From the NCBI GenBank assembly GCA_049366815.1, contig JBMNCO010000094.1, forward strand, positions 1 to 30,440: a stretch of DNA of 30,440 nucleotides, written 5' to 3'. The notes beneath the pieces were generated by a model, which was not told where the DNA came from, did no database searches, and worked only from the letters and a program-made list of their open reading frames with translations. Below are positions 23,530 through 30,440 of this stretch, piece by piece (position 1 is the stretch's first letter; each line of letters starts with the position of its first letter). Source of the stretch: CAYNYM01 sp049366815 (GTDB lineage Bacteria > Desulfobacterota > DSM-4660 > Desulfatiglandales > HGW-15). A program made the translations under genes and the position numbers.

Positions 23530-24244
23530 TATTCTCACGCTTTTCCCAGGCCTTTTTTCTTCCTTTCTTCATGAAAGTATTATCGGTCGTGCTTTCAAAA
23601 AGGGATTATTGGATATCAGGCTCACGGATATCCGTTCCTTTGCGAGGGGGGGGCATAAGGTCACTGACGATCGTCCTTACGGCGGTGGAACAGGTATGGT
23701 GATGAAGGCCGGCCCGATTTTCAGGGCACTGGAATCCATCGAGAGAGATCTTAAAGACTCACTGGTTATCCTGCTCACCCCACAGGGAAGAACCTTTGAT
23801 CAAGACACGGCCTGGGAATTATCCCAGGTCCAACATATTGTCCTTATCTGCGGTCGTTATGAAGGCGTGGACGAAAGGGTGAGGACGGGACCCGTGGACC
23901 TGGAGTTGTCCATAGGAGATTATGTCCTCAGCGGGGGGGAACTGGGCGCAATGATTGTGGTTGATGCGGTTTCCCGGCTCATTCCCGGCGTCTTGGGAAA
24001 CGAGGAATCAACCCGGGAAGATTCCTTTGAGGATGGGCTTCTGGAATATCCCCAATATACCAGGCCGAGGGTCTTTAGGGACAAAGAGGTCCCGGAAGTC
24101 CTATTGTCAGGGGATCATGAAAAGATCCGGATCTGGCGAAGAACGGAGGCCTTAAAGAGGACCCTGCAACGGAGACCGGACCTCCTGAAAGCGGCCCGGC
24201 TCAAGGAAGAGGACCGGGCTATTCTGGCAAGGCTTATGTACTAA
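23519..24244 (+). CDS. trmD: tRNA (guanine37-N1)-methyltransferase TrmD
   Basis: This 241-residue SPOUT knotted enzyme makes m1G37 next to the anticodon, which prevents frameshifting. It has the start M-R-F-D-I-L-T-L-F-P, R-P-Y-G-G-G-T-G-M-V-M at 52-62, the knot segments L-I-C-G-R-Y-E-G-V-D-E-R at 109-120 and S-I-G-D-Y-V-L-S-G-G-E at 131-141, and the catalytic Asp168 in N-E-E-S-T-R-E-D-S-F. Length is normal. The ATG lies inside the end of rimM. Confidence 0.97.
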   Translation: MRFDILTLFPGLFSSFLHESIIGRAFKKGLLDIRLTDIRSFARGGHKVTDDRPYGGGTGMVMKAGPIFRALESIERDLKDSLVILLTPQGRTFDQDTAWELSQVQHIVLICGRYEGVDERVRTGPVDLELSIGDYVLSGGELGAMIVVDAVSRLIPGVLGNEESTREDSFEDGLLEYPQYTRPRVFRDKEVPEVLLSGDHEKIRIWRRTEALKRTLQRRPDLLKAARLKEEDRAILARLMY

Positions 24245-24334
24245 TAGGAATCCTTTCCGGGTATATGTCATGGCCGTGTAAAGTTGTCTTTTCCTGAGGA
24301 AGAAATTCGAGAAAGGGTAGATCGTCTTTTTTTG

Positions 24335-24895
24335 ATGAAACTCTATATCGGTTTGGTTCATTACCCGGTTTATAACAAGAATGATCAGATAATTGCCTCG
24401 GCCATTACCACATTCGACCTGCATGATATTTCAAGGCTGGGAAAGACTTATGGCGTAAAGGGGTTTTTTGTCATCACACCTTTGGCGGATCAGCGCAAAT
24501 TGGCAGAGCGTGTGATCAGACATTGGCTGCAGGGCTATGGGGCCAAGTATAATCCGAATCGAACGGCTGCCCTCGAACTGGCGATCATTTCCCCGTCGAT
24601 TGATGATTCGATGGCGGAGATCGCAGGGTTGGAGGGGAAACGTCCCGTCCTGATTTCAACAGATGCGTCCAAGCAGGAAAGAGGGTCCATCACCTATTCA
24701 GATGTCTCTGCGTTGCTCCGCTCGGAAGCCGTCGTTTTTCTGTTGTTTGGAACCGCATGGGGTCTGTCGGAGGAGGTTATTGACCGGTCGGACTATACTC
24801 TGAACCCTATCGAAGGACGAACAGGATACAACCATCTCTCCGTTAGAGCGGCGACCGCAATCATTCTGGATAGGTTGACAGGTTATTATGAATGA
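24335..24895 (+). CDS. Predicted SPOUT-type SAM-dependent RNA methyltransferase
   Basis: This 186-residue protein matches what I recall of the predicted RNA methyltransferase family Methyltrn_RNA_4 (PF09936), often found between trmD and rplS in Desulfobacterota, Aquificae and Thermotogae. Features: start M-K-L-Y-I-G-L-V-H-Y-P-V-Y-N-K, a middle S-T-D-A-S-K-Q-E-R-G, and a knot-like C-terminus with L-L-F-G-T-A-W-G-L-S and G-R-T-G-Y-N-H-L-S-V-R-A-A, which resembles the SPOUT knot of TrmD and Trm10 relatives. The RNA target is unknown. No clear ribosome binding site precedes ATG 24335, so it may rely on coupling with trmD, 90 bases upstream. Confidence 0.78.
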   Translation: MKLYIGLVHYPVYNKNDQIIASAITTFDLHDISRLGKTYGVKGFFVITPLADQRKLAERVIRHWLQGYGAKYNPNRTAALELAIISPSIDDSMAEIAGLEGKRPVLISTDASKQERGSITYSDVSALLRSEAVVFLLFGTAWGLSEEVIDRSDYTLNPIEGRTGYNHLSVRAATAIILDRLTGYYE

Positions 24896-24966
24896 CGTGG
24901 TTTGGACAATAACTCATCGGTCTGCCGTCATTTTTTTTGATAAGCAGTTGGAAGGAGACAGGATTT

Positions 24967-25314
24967 ATGAACATTATTGAACAGTTGGAAAGAGAACAGA
25001 TGCGGATGGATATGCCCGAGTTCAAGGCGGGCGATACGATCAGGGTCCATGCGAGGATAAAAGAAGGAGACAAGGAAAGGATCCAGGTCTTTCAAGGTGT
25101 CGTCATCCGCAAGAGGAAGGGAAACACGGGCGCCACTTTTACGGTTCGAAAGGTTTCTTATGGCGTTGGTGTTGAAAGGATTTTTCCGCTCCACTCGCCT
25201 TCAATCGATAAGATTGAGGTCCTCACGAGAGGCAGAGTGAGACGAGGGCGCCTGTATTACATGAGAAAATTGCGGGGCAAGGCCGCTCGAATCAAGGAAA
25301 AAAGAACACAATAA
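24967..25314 (+). CDS. rplS: 50S ribosomal protein L19
   Basis: This 115-residue protein has the L19 signature F-K-A-G-D-T-I-R-V-H, I-Q-V-F-Q-G-V-V-I-R-K-R and the tail R-R-G-R-L-Y-Y-M-R-K-L-R-G-K-A-A-R-I-K-E. L19 lies at the subunit interface. GGAAGGAG precedes ATG 24967. It follows the SPOUT gene by 71 bases and precedes rnhB by 19. Confidence 0.97.
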   Translation: MNIIEQLEREQMRMDMPEFKAGDTIRVHARIKEGDKERIQVFQGVVIRKRKGNTGATFTVRKVSYGVGVERIFPLHSPSIDKIEVLTRGRVRRGRLYYMRKLRGKAARIKEKRTQ

Positions 25315-25333
25315 AGAAATAAGTTTCAGACAG

Positions 25334-25984
25334 TTGATTACTTCAGCCGATAACCTGCCACTTTTCCCCGAAAGCGCCTTCTCCCCGAAGGGCGATACGC
25401 TGTTTTACGAATCATCGGCCCGAAAGGACGGGTATGGTTTGATTGCTGGAGTGGACGAGGCGGGGCGAGGGCCTCTCGCTGGACCGGTCGTCGCCGCGGC
25501 GGTCATTCTTGCGGAGGATAGACCTCTTACGGGGATCAAGGATTCCAAGAAAATGACAGCAAGGGCCCGGAAAAAGGCCTTTTCACTTATTGTAGATAGT
25601 GCCGTTGCAGTAGGCGTTGGGGTCGTTTCCCATAGATATATTGATCGTGCAAACATCCTGAAGGCGTCCTTGGAGGCCATGCGTCGGGCCGTGTTGTGCC
25701 TGGATCCAGCACCGGAATATCTCCTTGTGGACGGCATTCAGACCATTCCCCTTGGCATTGCGCAGAGAAGTCTGAAAAAAGGGGATCAATTGAGTCTAAG
25801 TATTTCCGCAGCCTCTGTCATAGCCAAAGTCTATCGGGACAGAATTATGGTCTCTCTTCACAGCGCATACCCTATGTACGGTTTTCTGCGGCACAAAGGA
25901 TATGGAACGGCCTCTCATCTGACGGCACTCCGGGAGTACGGACCTTCCCCGATTCACCGTTTGACCTTCCGAGGGGTGTGTTGA
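25334..25984 (+). CDS. rnhB: Ribonuclease HII
   Basis: This 216-residue enzyme removes ribonucleotides from DNA. The DEDD catalytic set is visible: Asp41 and Glu42 in A-G-V-D-E-A-G-R-G-P-L-A-G, Asp133 in L-V-D-G-I-Q, and Asp169 in V-I-A-K-V-Y-R-D-R. The start is probably TTG 25334, since no earlier in-frame ATG exists before the catalytic domain and the N-terminal extension of about 30 residues has the flavour of related proteins. A strong ribosome binding site is absent. Its stop lies one base before yraN. Confidence 0.93.
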   Translation: MITSADNLPLFPESAFSPKGDTLFYESSARKDGYGLIAGVDEAGRGPLAGPVVAAAVILAEDRPLTGIKDSKKMTARARKKAFSLIVDSAVAVGVGVVSHRYIDRANILKASLEAMRRAVLCLDPAPEYLLVDGIQTIPLGIAQRSLKKGDQLSLSISAASVIAKVYRDRIMVSLHSAYPMYGFLRHKGYGTASHLTALREYGPSPIHRLTFRGVC

Positions 25985-25985
25985 T

Positions 25986-26354
25986 ATGACGAGAGAGAGG
26001 CTTGATCTAGGTAGACTTGGCGAAGATCTGGCCTTGCAAAAGATAAAGCGGCTGGGATATAAATGCATCAGTCGCAACTATAGATGCCCTCTGGGAGAAA
26101 TCGACATCATTGCCAAAGACGACGATACCCTGGTTTTCCTGGAGATCAAGACAAGAAAAGGGAAATCCATTGGATATGCCAAAGAGGCGGTGGATGCCAG
26201 AAAGAAACGACAACTCTCTAAAGTGGCGCTTGCGTATATGAAGGCCCATGATTGCTTTGGTGTAAAGTCGAGATTTGATGTCGTGGCCATCAATTTGAGA
26301 GGGCGGGAAAAGGAAATCGAGGTTGTCAAAGACGCCTTTGAACTCTCTTACTGA
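25986..26354 (+). CDS. yraN: UPF0102 family protein YraN, predicted nuclease fold
   Basis: This 122-residue protein has the YraN pattern G-E-x-x-A-x-x-x-L-x-x-x-G-Y near the start and G-E-I-D-I-I-A-K-D with F-L-E-I-K-T-R following, a PD-(D/E)xK-like core (Asp40, Glu53, Lys55). It is a predicted nuclease-like protein of unknown function, commonly next to rnhB and rsmI, as here. It starts one base after rnhB, with AGGGG upstream, so translation is coupled. Family membership is firm; activity is untested. Confidence 0.92.
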   Translation: MTRERLDLGRLGEDLALQKIKRLGYKCISRNYRCPLGEIDIIAKDDDTLVFLEIKTRKGKSIGYAKEAVDARKKRQLSKVALAYMKAHDCFGVKSRFDVVAINLRGREKEIEVVKDAFELSY

Positions 26355-26368
26355 TTGAGGCGCATGGC

Positions 26369-27283
26369 ATGGCAAAAGGCAACAAATCGGCCATGGGCAT
26401 GAACAAACGCTCGGGCCGCCCCGATAAGGATTACGGCACCCTTTATATTGTCGGCACCCCAATAGGCAACCTCGAGGATATCACCCTGAGGGCCTTGAAA
26501 GTCCTTAAAGAGGTGGAGGTGATAGCGGCGGAAAGTGTGCGGCATTCACGAGGACTCTGCAGCCACTACGGCATTCGCACAAAACTAATCAGCTATAATC
26601 AGCACAACCAAAAAATTAAAGGGGCTGAACTTATTTCGAGACTCAAGTCCGGAGAAAGCGTTGCCCTTGTAACCAATGCCGGAACGCCCGGTGTATCGGA
26701 TCCGGGCGTCATGTTATCATCACAGGCGCTTGAAGAGAACATCAGAGTTTCTCCGGTGCCGGGGCCGTCTTCGGTCGCAGCCGCCCTCTCGATTTCAGGT
26801 TTGAGGGGGGATAAGTTTGTTTTCATGGGGTTCCTGTCCCACAGGGCAGGGAAGAGACGGAAGGAACTTGAGGGGTTGACATCGGAAAGCCGGACGATGG
26901 TCTTTTTCGAGGCGCCTCATCGCCTCAGGGATATGCTGGGAGATCTTAAAGGAATCCTTGGAGACCGAAGGATTGTCATCGTTCGTGAGATGACCAAACT
27001 CTACGAGGAAACCATAAACGGCTTCATCTCAGAAATCATCGACGTGCTTGGGAATGATCAAATAAAAGGAGAGTTTACCCTGGTTGTACCGGGAAATGAC
27101 CGGACGGAGGATGGCCGTTCCCTGTCTCGCGAAGCGGAAATGAAAATAGGTGACCTGTTGAAAGAGAACGGTTTGAGCGTCAGAGATATCGCCAAGAAGA
27201 TCGCCTCGGAGGACAAAGTATCTTACAGAAACGCCTATCGGGCTTGCCTGGCCTTTAAAAATGAGGCAAATCGGACCGAATAA
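26369..27283 (+). CDS. rsmI: 16S rRNA 2'-O-ribose C1402 methyltransferase RsmI family
   Basis: This 304-residue protein has the tetrapyrrole-methylase-like fold of RsmI: Y-I-V-G-T-P-I-G-N-L-E-D-I-T at 26-39, G-T-P-G-V-S-D-P-G near 105-113, V-P-G-P-S-S-V at 130-136. The family methylates 16S C1402 with RsmH, aiding decoding. Two usually conserved acidic/Thr positions differ: E-D-T-R is E-S-V-R (55-58) and D-A-G-T-P is N-A-G-T-P (103). It also has about 20 extra N-terminal residues. It is annotated as RsmI with possible change of activity. GAGG lies 8 bases before the ATG. It is the last gene of the run. Confidence 0.88.
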   Translation: MAKGNKSAMGMNKRSGRPDKDYGTLYIVGTPIGNLEDITLRALKVLKEVEVIAAESVRHSRGLCSHYGIRTKLISYNQHNQKIKGAELISRLKSGESVALVTNAGTPGVSDPGVMLSSQALEENIRVSPVPGPSSVAAALSISGLRGDKFVFMGFLSHRAGKRRKELEGLTSESRTMVFFEAPHRLRDMLGDLKGILGDRRIVIVREMTKLYEETINGFISEIIDVLGNDQIKGEFTLVVPGNDRTEDGRSLSREAEMKIGDLLKENGLSVRDIAKKIASEDKVSYRNAYRACLAFKNEANRTE

Positions 27284-27488
27284 CATCCTGAGCTTACTAT
27301 TGATATGAGAATCCAATGAAAACTCGGGATTCCAGAATTCATTAAACCGCGCGGATGAAAAATAACGAACTGTATTTGATTCGCTCTAACTGCCTGACGG
27401 ATACGTACGTCCATTTTGATGGTATTCGCCCCTTTTCAGACTTTAGCGGACCGCAGTGCTGTTATTCTTGGTTCCCCGCGCTCATACT
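27284..27488. other. Leader region before the HPr gene
   Basis: There is no established gene. A 53-codon frame from ATG 27355 overlaps the HPr start and has no recognised family. A 6-bp stem GAATCC/GGATTC (27309-27314, 27327-27332) is present but lacks a T-run. I see no good promoter. Confidence 0.3.
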
Positions 27489-27761
27489 ATGGAATCAAAA
27501 GCCCTTCTTAAAATAAATAACGAATTGGGTCTTCATGCTCGTTCTGCGGCAAAAATTGTAGCTCTAACCGGCGAATACAAGGCGGCCCTTTTTCTTAAAA
27601 AGGACAATCATGAAGTAGATGGCTCCAGTATCCTGGCTATATTGACTTTGGCCTGTCCAAAGGGGACCGAGATAGAAGCGAGGGCGGTCGGTGAAGAATC
27701 GGAGCGCCTCATGGCCGCACTGGGTGAACTTTTTGAGCAGAAGTTTGGTGAAGGTAAATGA
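27489..27761 (+). CDS. ptsH: Phosphocarrier protein HPr
   Basis: This 90-residue PTS protein has phospho-acceptor His16 in G-L-H-A-R-S-A and regulatory Ser47 in D-G-S-S-I-L-A-I, followed by K-G-T-E-I-E. It relays phosphate from enzyme I. Ser47 means it could also be modified by an HPr kinase. The start at 27489 is set by the family length; a GTG at 27456 is in frame. It overlaps ptsI by 4 bases (ATGA). No PTS permease lies in view. Confidence 0.95.
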   Translation: MESKALLKINNELGLHARSAAKIVALTGEYKAALFLKKDNHEVDGSSILAILTLACPKGTEIEARAVGEESERLMAALGELFEQKFGEGK

Positions 27762-29548
27762 CAGAAAAGGAGTTAAATAAAAATGTTACGCTGCATGGCA
27801 TTGCCGTTTCGCCGGCGATCATCATTGGGAAGGCCCATCTCGTAGACAGGTCCAGGGTAAGGATACTGTATCAGTATCTTATCAGCGATGAGCATGTCAA
27901 ACAGGAGGTTGCCCGGTTCCAGGAGGCCCTGGAAAAAACCAAGGAGCAGATTATTACGGTCAAGAGCAGGATGCCGGATCACATCAAGCAGCATGCCTTT
28001 ATCCTCGATACCCACTTGATGATTCTAGACGATACCATGTTTTCCAAGGCCACCGTCAATACCATCCTGAAGGAGAAAATCAATGCCGAATGGGCACTGA
28101 AGAAGTCGGTTCAGGATATTGAACAACTTTTTGACCAAATCGATGATCCCTATATCAAGGAGCGGTTCAGCGATGTCGAAAATGTTGCCGAGAGGATTTT
28201 GAGACAACTTGCCGGGAAGAACCAAGAGAGTCTCTTTGAAATTAATGACCGGGTTATTATCGTTGCCCACGATCTGTCTCCCGCGGATACGAGTGTTCTC
28301 AACCCTGGCAAGATTCTGGGTTTTATCACCGATGTGGGAGGGCGAACCTCACATACGGCCATCATGGCAAAATCTCTGAAGATTCCTGCGGTTGTCGCTC
28401 TTGAGTCCGTCACCCGTCAAGTGCAGGAAGGAACATTGCTCATCGTGGACGGCAACAGCGGGGAAGTTATTATCAACCCGGATGACGAAACCATAATCCG
28501 TTACCAGGAAAAACAGCTTCAGCACGAATTATACGAATCGAGTATTATCAGGGTCAGTCACCTTCCGGCTGAAACCACAGACGGCCACCGGGTCGTAACG
28601 ATGGCCAATATTGAATTTCTTGAAGAAGTGGTCTTGGCAAAAGACCATGGCGCTGAGGGTATCGGCCTTTACAGGACGGAATTCCACTACCTGAGGAGTG
28701 ATATCCTGCCGAAGGAGGAGGAACTCTTTGAAGATTACAGACAGGTGGCGGAGATTATCGCTCCTGAACCGGTAACCATCCGTACCCTGGACGTAGGAGG
28801 AGAAAAATTCTCGAAAAGGCTGGGGTTTACAAAAGAAATGAATCCCGCCCTGGGTTTGAGGGCGATCCGATTATGCCTGAAAGAAAAAGAGATCTTCAGG
28901 GTTCAGTTACGCGCAATCCTGCGGGCCAGTGCATTCGGAAATGTCAAGATACTCTTGCCCATGATATCCGGGTTGCAGGAACTCATGGAAACCAAGCAGA
29001 TTATGCATGAAATTATGGAGGAGTGCGACAGCCAGGGCATAGACTATAATCCGCATATCAAGGTCGGGATCATGATCGAGATCCCTTCGGCCGTTGCCGT
29101 TTCTGATATCCTGGCCAGGCATGTGGATTTTTTCAGTATTGGAACCAATGATCTTATCCAGTATGCCCTTGCCATTGACAGGACCAACGAAAGCGTCGCC
29201 TATATGTACCAGCCCTTCCATCCTGCCATCCTCAGGATGATCCGCCAGGTCGTTGAGGGGGCCGAAAAGGGCGGCATCCCAGTGGCCCTGTGCGGTGAAA
29301 TGGGTGAGGATCCCCTTTGCACTTTTTTCCTCGTTGCGCTGGGTATTCAGGAACTCAGCATGAATGTGGCCGGCATTCCATTGATCAAAAAACTCATCCG
29401 CTCCATGTCCCTCGCCGAGGCAAAGGCCAATTTGGAGAAAATCTTCAAGCTGGAAAGGGCGGCCGAGGTGCGTGAATTTATATTGAGACAGATGGAACCA
29501 TTCAAGGCCGATCTGGGTTGGAAAGATCTTTACGGCCGACTCTACTGA
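27758..29548 (+). CDS. ptsI: PTS phosphoenolpyruvate-protein phosphotransferase, enzyme I
   Basis: This 596-residue enzyme takes phosphate from PEP and gives it to HPr. It has the HPr-binding N-terminal helices, phosphohistidine 199 in G-G-R-T-S-H-T-A-I-M-A, the PEP-binding R-T-E-F near 305 and R-T-L-D-V-G-G near 344, catalytic Cys512 in A-L-C-G-E-M, and the I-G-T-N-D-L metal motif. Length is normal. ATG 27758 overlaps the ptsH stop. The pair may feed a mannose-family IIA or regulatory branch encoded elsewhere. Confidence 0.96.
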   Translation: MTEKELNKNVTLHGIAVSPAIIIGKAHLVDRSRVRILYQYLISDEHVKQEVARFQEALEKTKEQIITVKSRMPDHIKQHAFILDTHLMILDDTMFSKATVNTILKEKINAEWALKKSVQDIEQLFDQIDDPYIKERFSDVENVAERILRQLAGKNQESLFEINDRVIIVAHDLSPADTSVLNPGKILGFITDVGGRTSHTAIMAKSLKIPAVVALESVTRQVQEGTLLIVDGNSGEVIINPDDETIIRYQEKQLQHELYESSIIRVSHLPAETTDGHRVVTMANIEFLEEVVLAKDHGAEGIGLYRTEFHYLRSDILPKEEELFEDYRQVAEIIAPEPVTIRTLDVGGEKFSKRLGFTKEMNPALGLRAIRLCLKEKEIFRVQLRAILRASAFGNVKILLPMISGLQELMETKQIMHEIMEECDSQGIDYNPHIKVGIMIEIPSAVAVSDILARHVDFFSIGTNDLIQYALAIDRTNESVAYMYQPFHPAILRMIRQVVEGAEKGGIPVALCGEMGEDPLCTFFLVALGIQELSMNVAGIPLIKKLIRSMSLAEAKANLEKIFKLERAAEVREFILRQMEPFKADLGWKDLYGRLY

Positions 29549-29618
29549 GGTGGGGCCTGATGGGTTGGAAATGAGAGACGATCTTTCTTGGACACGATAA
29601 CAGCGTGATGAGATTTTC

Positions 29619-30080
29619 ATGGACAAGGCAAAAAAAATTATTTGTAGAAACAAAAAGGCACATTTCGACTATTTTGTAGAGGAGGTTTTTAATGCCGGGA
29701 TCGTCCTTTTGGGGCCGGAAGTAAAATCCCTCAGGGATGGACGGGCAAACCTGGTGGACAGCTATGGCAAGATCAAAAAGGGAGAGGTCTTTCTGCACAA
29801 TATGCATGTCAGCCCATATCCTTTTACCCGGTACATGGAAATTGATCCCATGAGGACGCGAAAGCTCCTCCTTTCAAAAAGGGAAATCAAACGCCTCATC
29901 GGCAAGACCGAACAAAAAGGCTATTCTCTTGTTCCCCTGGAAGTCTATTTCCAGGGCCCCTGGGTCAAGGTGAACCTTGCCCTTGCGAAAGGAAAAAAGA
30001 AGGTGGACAAACGACAGTCCATTAAGGAAAAAGACTTGAAACGCGAGCTGGATCAGAGCAGGAAAAGACAGGGGCATTGA
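29619..30080 (+). CDS. smpB: SsrA-binding protein SmpB
   Basis: This 153-residue protein binds tmRNA and takes it to stalled ribosomes. It has the SmpB pattern: I-C-R-N-K-K-A-H-F-D-Y-F, G-I-V-L-L-G-P-E-V-K-S-L-R-D-G-R-A-N-L, and a basic C-terminal tail (K-G-K-K-K-V-D-K-R, then K-E-K-D-L-K-R-E-L). It lies 51 bases before ssrA, and its stop overlaps the ssrA promoter -35. Confidence 0.97.
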   Translation: MDKAKKIICRNKKAHFDYFVEEVFNAGIVLLGPEVKSLRDGRANLVDSYGKIKKGEVFLHNMHVSPYPFTRYMEIDPMRTRKLLLSKREIKRLIGKTEQKGYSLVPLEVYFQGPWVKVNLALAKGKKKVDKRQSIKEKDLKRELDQSRKRQGH

Positions 30081-30105
30081 CTCTTATCAATAGGATGGTT
30101 ATTAT
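30077..30105 (+). promoter_or_regulatory. Sigma-70 promoter of ssrA overlapping the smpB stop
   Basis: TTGACT (30077-30082) spans the smpB stop TGA (30078-30080). After 17 bases comes TATTAT (30100-30105); each hexamer matches five of six consensus positions. The start near 30112 leaves about 19 bases to be removed from the tmRNA precursor, consistent with RNase P processing. Confidence 0.65.
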
Positions 30106-30130
30106 AAACTAAGTAAAAAACAACCAGAAA

Positions 30131-30440
30131 GGGGGCGAAACGGGTTCGACGGGGGTAAAGAAGCTTAGGTTGCATGCCGAGATTCCATCTGACTCGTATA
30201 AACGGTGGGATAAATACAAACGCAGACGATTACGCGTACGCTCTAGCCGCTTAAGACGGCTAGCGTCCTTCCGATCTTTTCCTGCGGGAACGGTTAAGGG
30301 CGTCGACTAAGCAGGATAGCTGAACCGATTAGCCAGTGGATCGGGGACGCGAAAATTACACCGGCTAGCCCCTTGGAAACTTCGCCCGATAAGGATCCAA
30401 GGCGCGAAAACTCAATATGGGGATATGTATGTAGATGCCT
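30131..30440 (+). ncRNA. ssrA: Transfer-messenger RNA, 3' end beyond the window
   Basis: The 5' end has the tmRNA start with G-rich acceptor arm and the GGGUUCGACGGGG block (30142-30155), then the D-loop-like G-C-A-U-G-C-C-G-A-G. The tag reading frame at 30222-30251 codes ADDYAYALAA and ends with TAA (30252-30254). The ALAA ending is a normal ClpXP degron. Pseudoknot stems follow the tag (CTAGCCGC pairing with the GACGGCTAG side). About 310 bases are present; the 3' T-arm and CCA end lie past 30440. SmpB is encoded just upstream. Confidence 0.95.

Noticed and set aside
27355..27513. 53-codon frame upstream of and overlapping ptsH
   Set aside because: No clear ribosome binding site and an overlap with the HPr start; a leader peptide is possible but unsupported.

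Overview
The window reads as a chromosomal segment of an anaerobic member of the Desulfobacterota (former Deltaproteobacteria), probably a sulfate reducer or a syntroph. The strongest pointer is a complete qrcABCD cluster, the periplasmic-cytochrome:menaquinone oxidoreductase described from Desulfovibrio. A sigma-54-type promoter before a pilus operon, a SPOUT gene beside trmD, and the tmRNA tag ADDYAYALAA fit the same group. I see no tRNA, rRNA, CRISPR array, transposase or prophage, and every long gene is intact. I cannot name the genus.

Layout. (1) 1-5744, minus strand: a sigma-70-like promoter, then qrcA (cytochrome c), qrcB (molybdopterin-family subunit), qrcC (16-Cys ferredoxin subunit), qrcD (NrfD-like membrane subunit) and a small membrane protein cut by the window edge. 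(2) 6022-8150, minus strand: rpsU and the rRNA methyltransferase gene rlmD. Between them lies a separate small transcription unit with its own promoter, a 48-codon ORF and a strong terminator. (3) 8284-14433, plus strand: a minor-pilin operon (fimT/gspH-like, pilW, pilV, pilX, pilY1) behind a near-consensus sigma-54 promoter, with an inverted repeat about 140 bases upstream. (4) 14553-16405, plus strand: recN. It converges on a minus-strand block (nucleoside phosphorylase, ligA, acylphosphatase, CsgG/FlgT-like lipoprotein), and the two sets of stop codons share a TTAA. (5) 21082-27283, plus strand: a translation and RNA-maturation run: ffh, rpsP, khpA, rimM, trmD, a SPOUT methyltransferase gene, rplS, rnhB, yraN, rsmI. 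(6) 27489-30440, plus strand: HPr and enzyme I, then smpB and the tmRNA gene ssrA, which runs off the right end.

How the genes work together. Qrc would pass electrons from periplasmic hydrogenases and formate dehydrogenases, through cytochrome c3, into the menaquinone pool. The pilus operon encodes the tip and initiation complex (minor pilins plus PilY1) of a type IV pilus whose motor and major pilin genes lie elsewhere. The ffh-to-rsmI run joins co-translational targeting, ribosome assembly and tRNA/rRNA modification. HPr/EI without a permease suggests a regulatory phosphorelay. SmpB and tmRNA form the ribosome-rescue pair. The least explained items are the small unit upstream of rpsU, an insert in PilY1, the orphan lipoprotein, and motif substitutions in RsmI.
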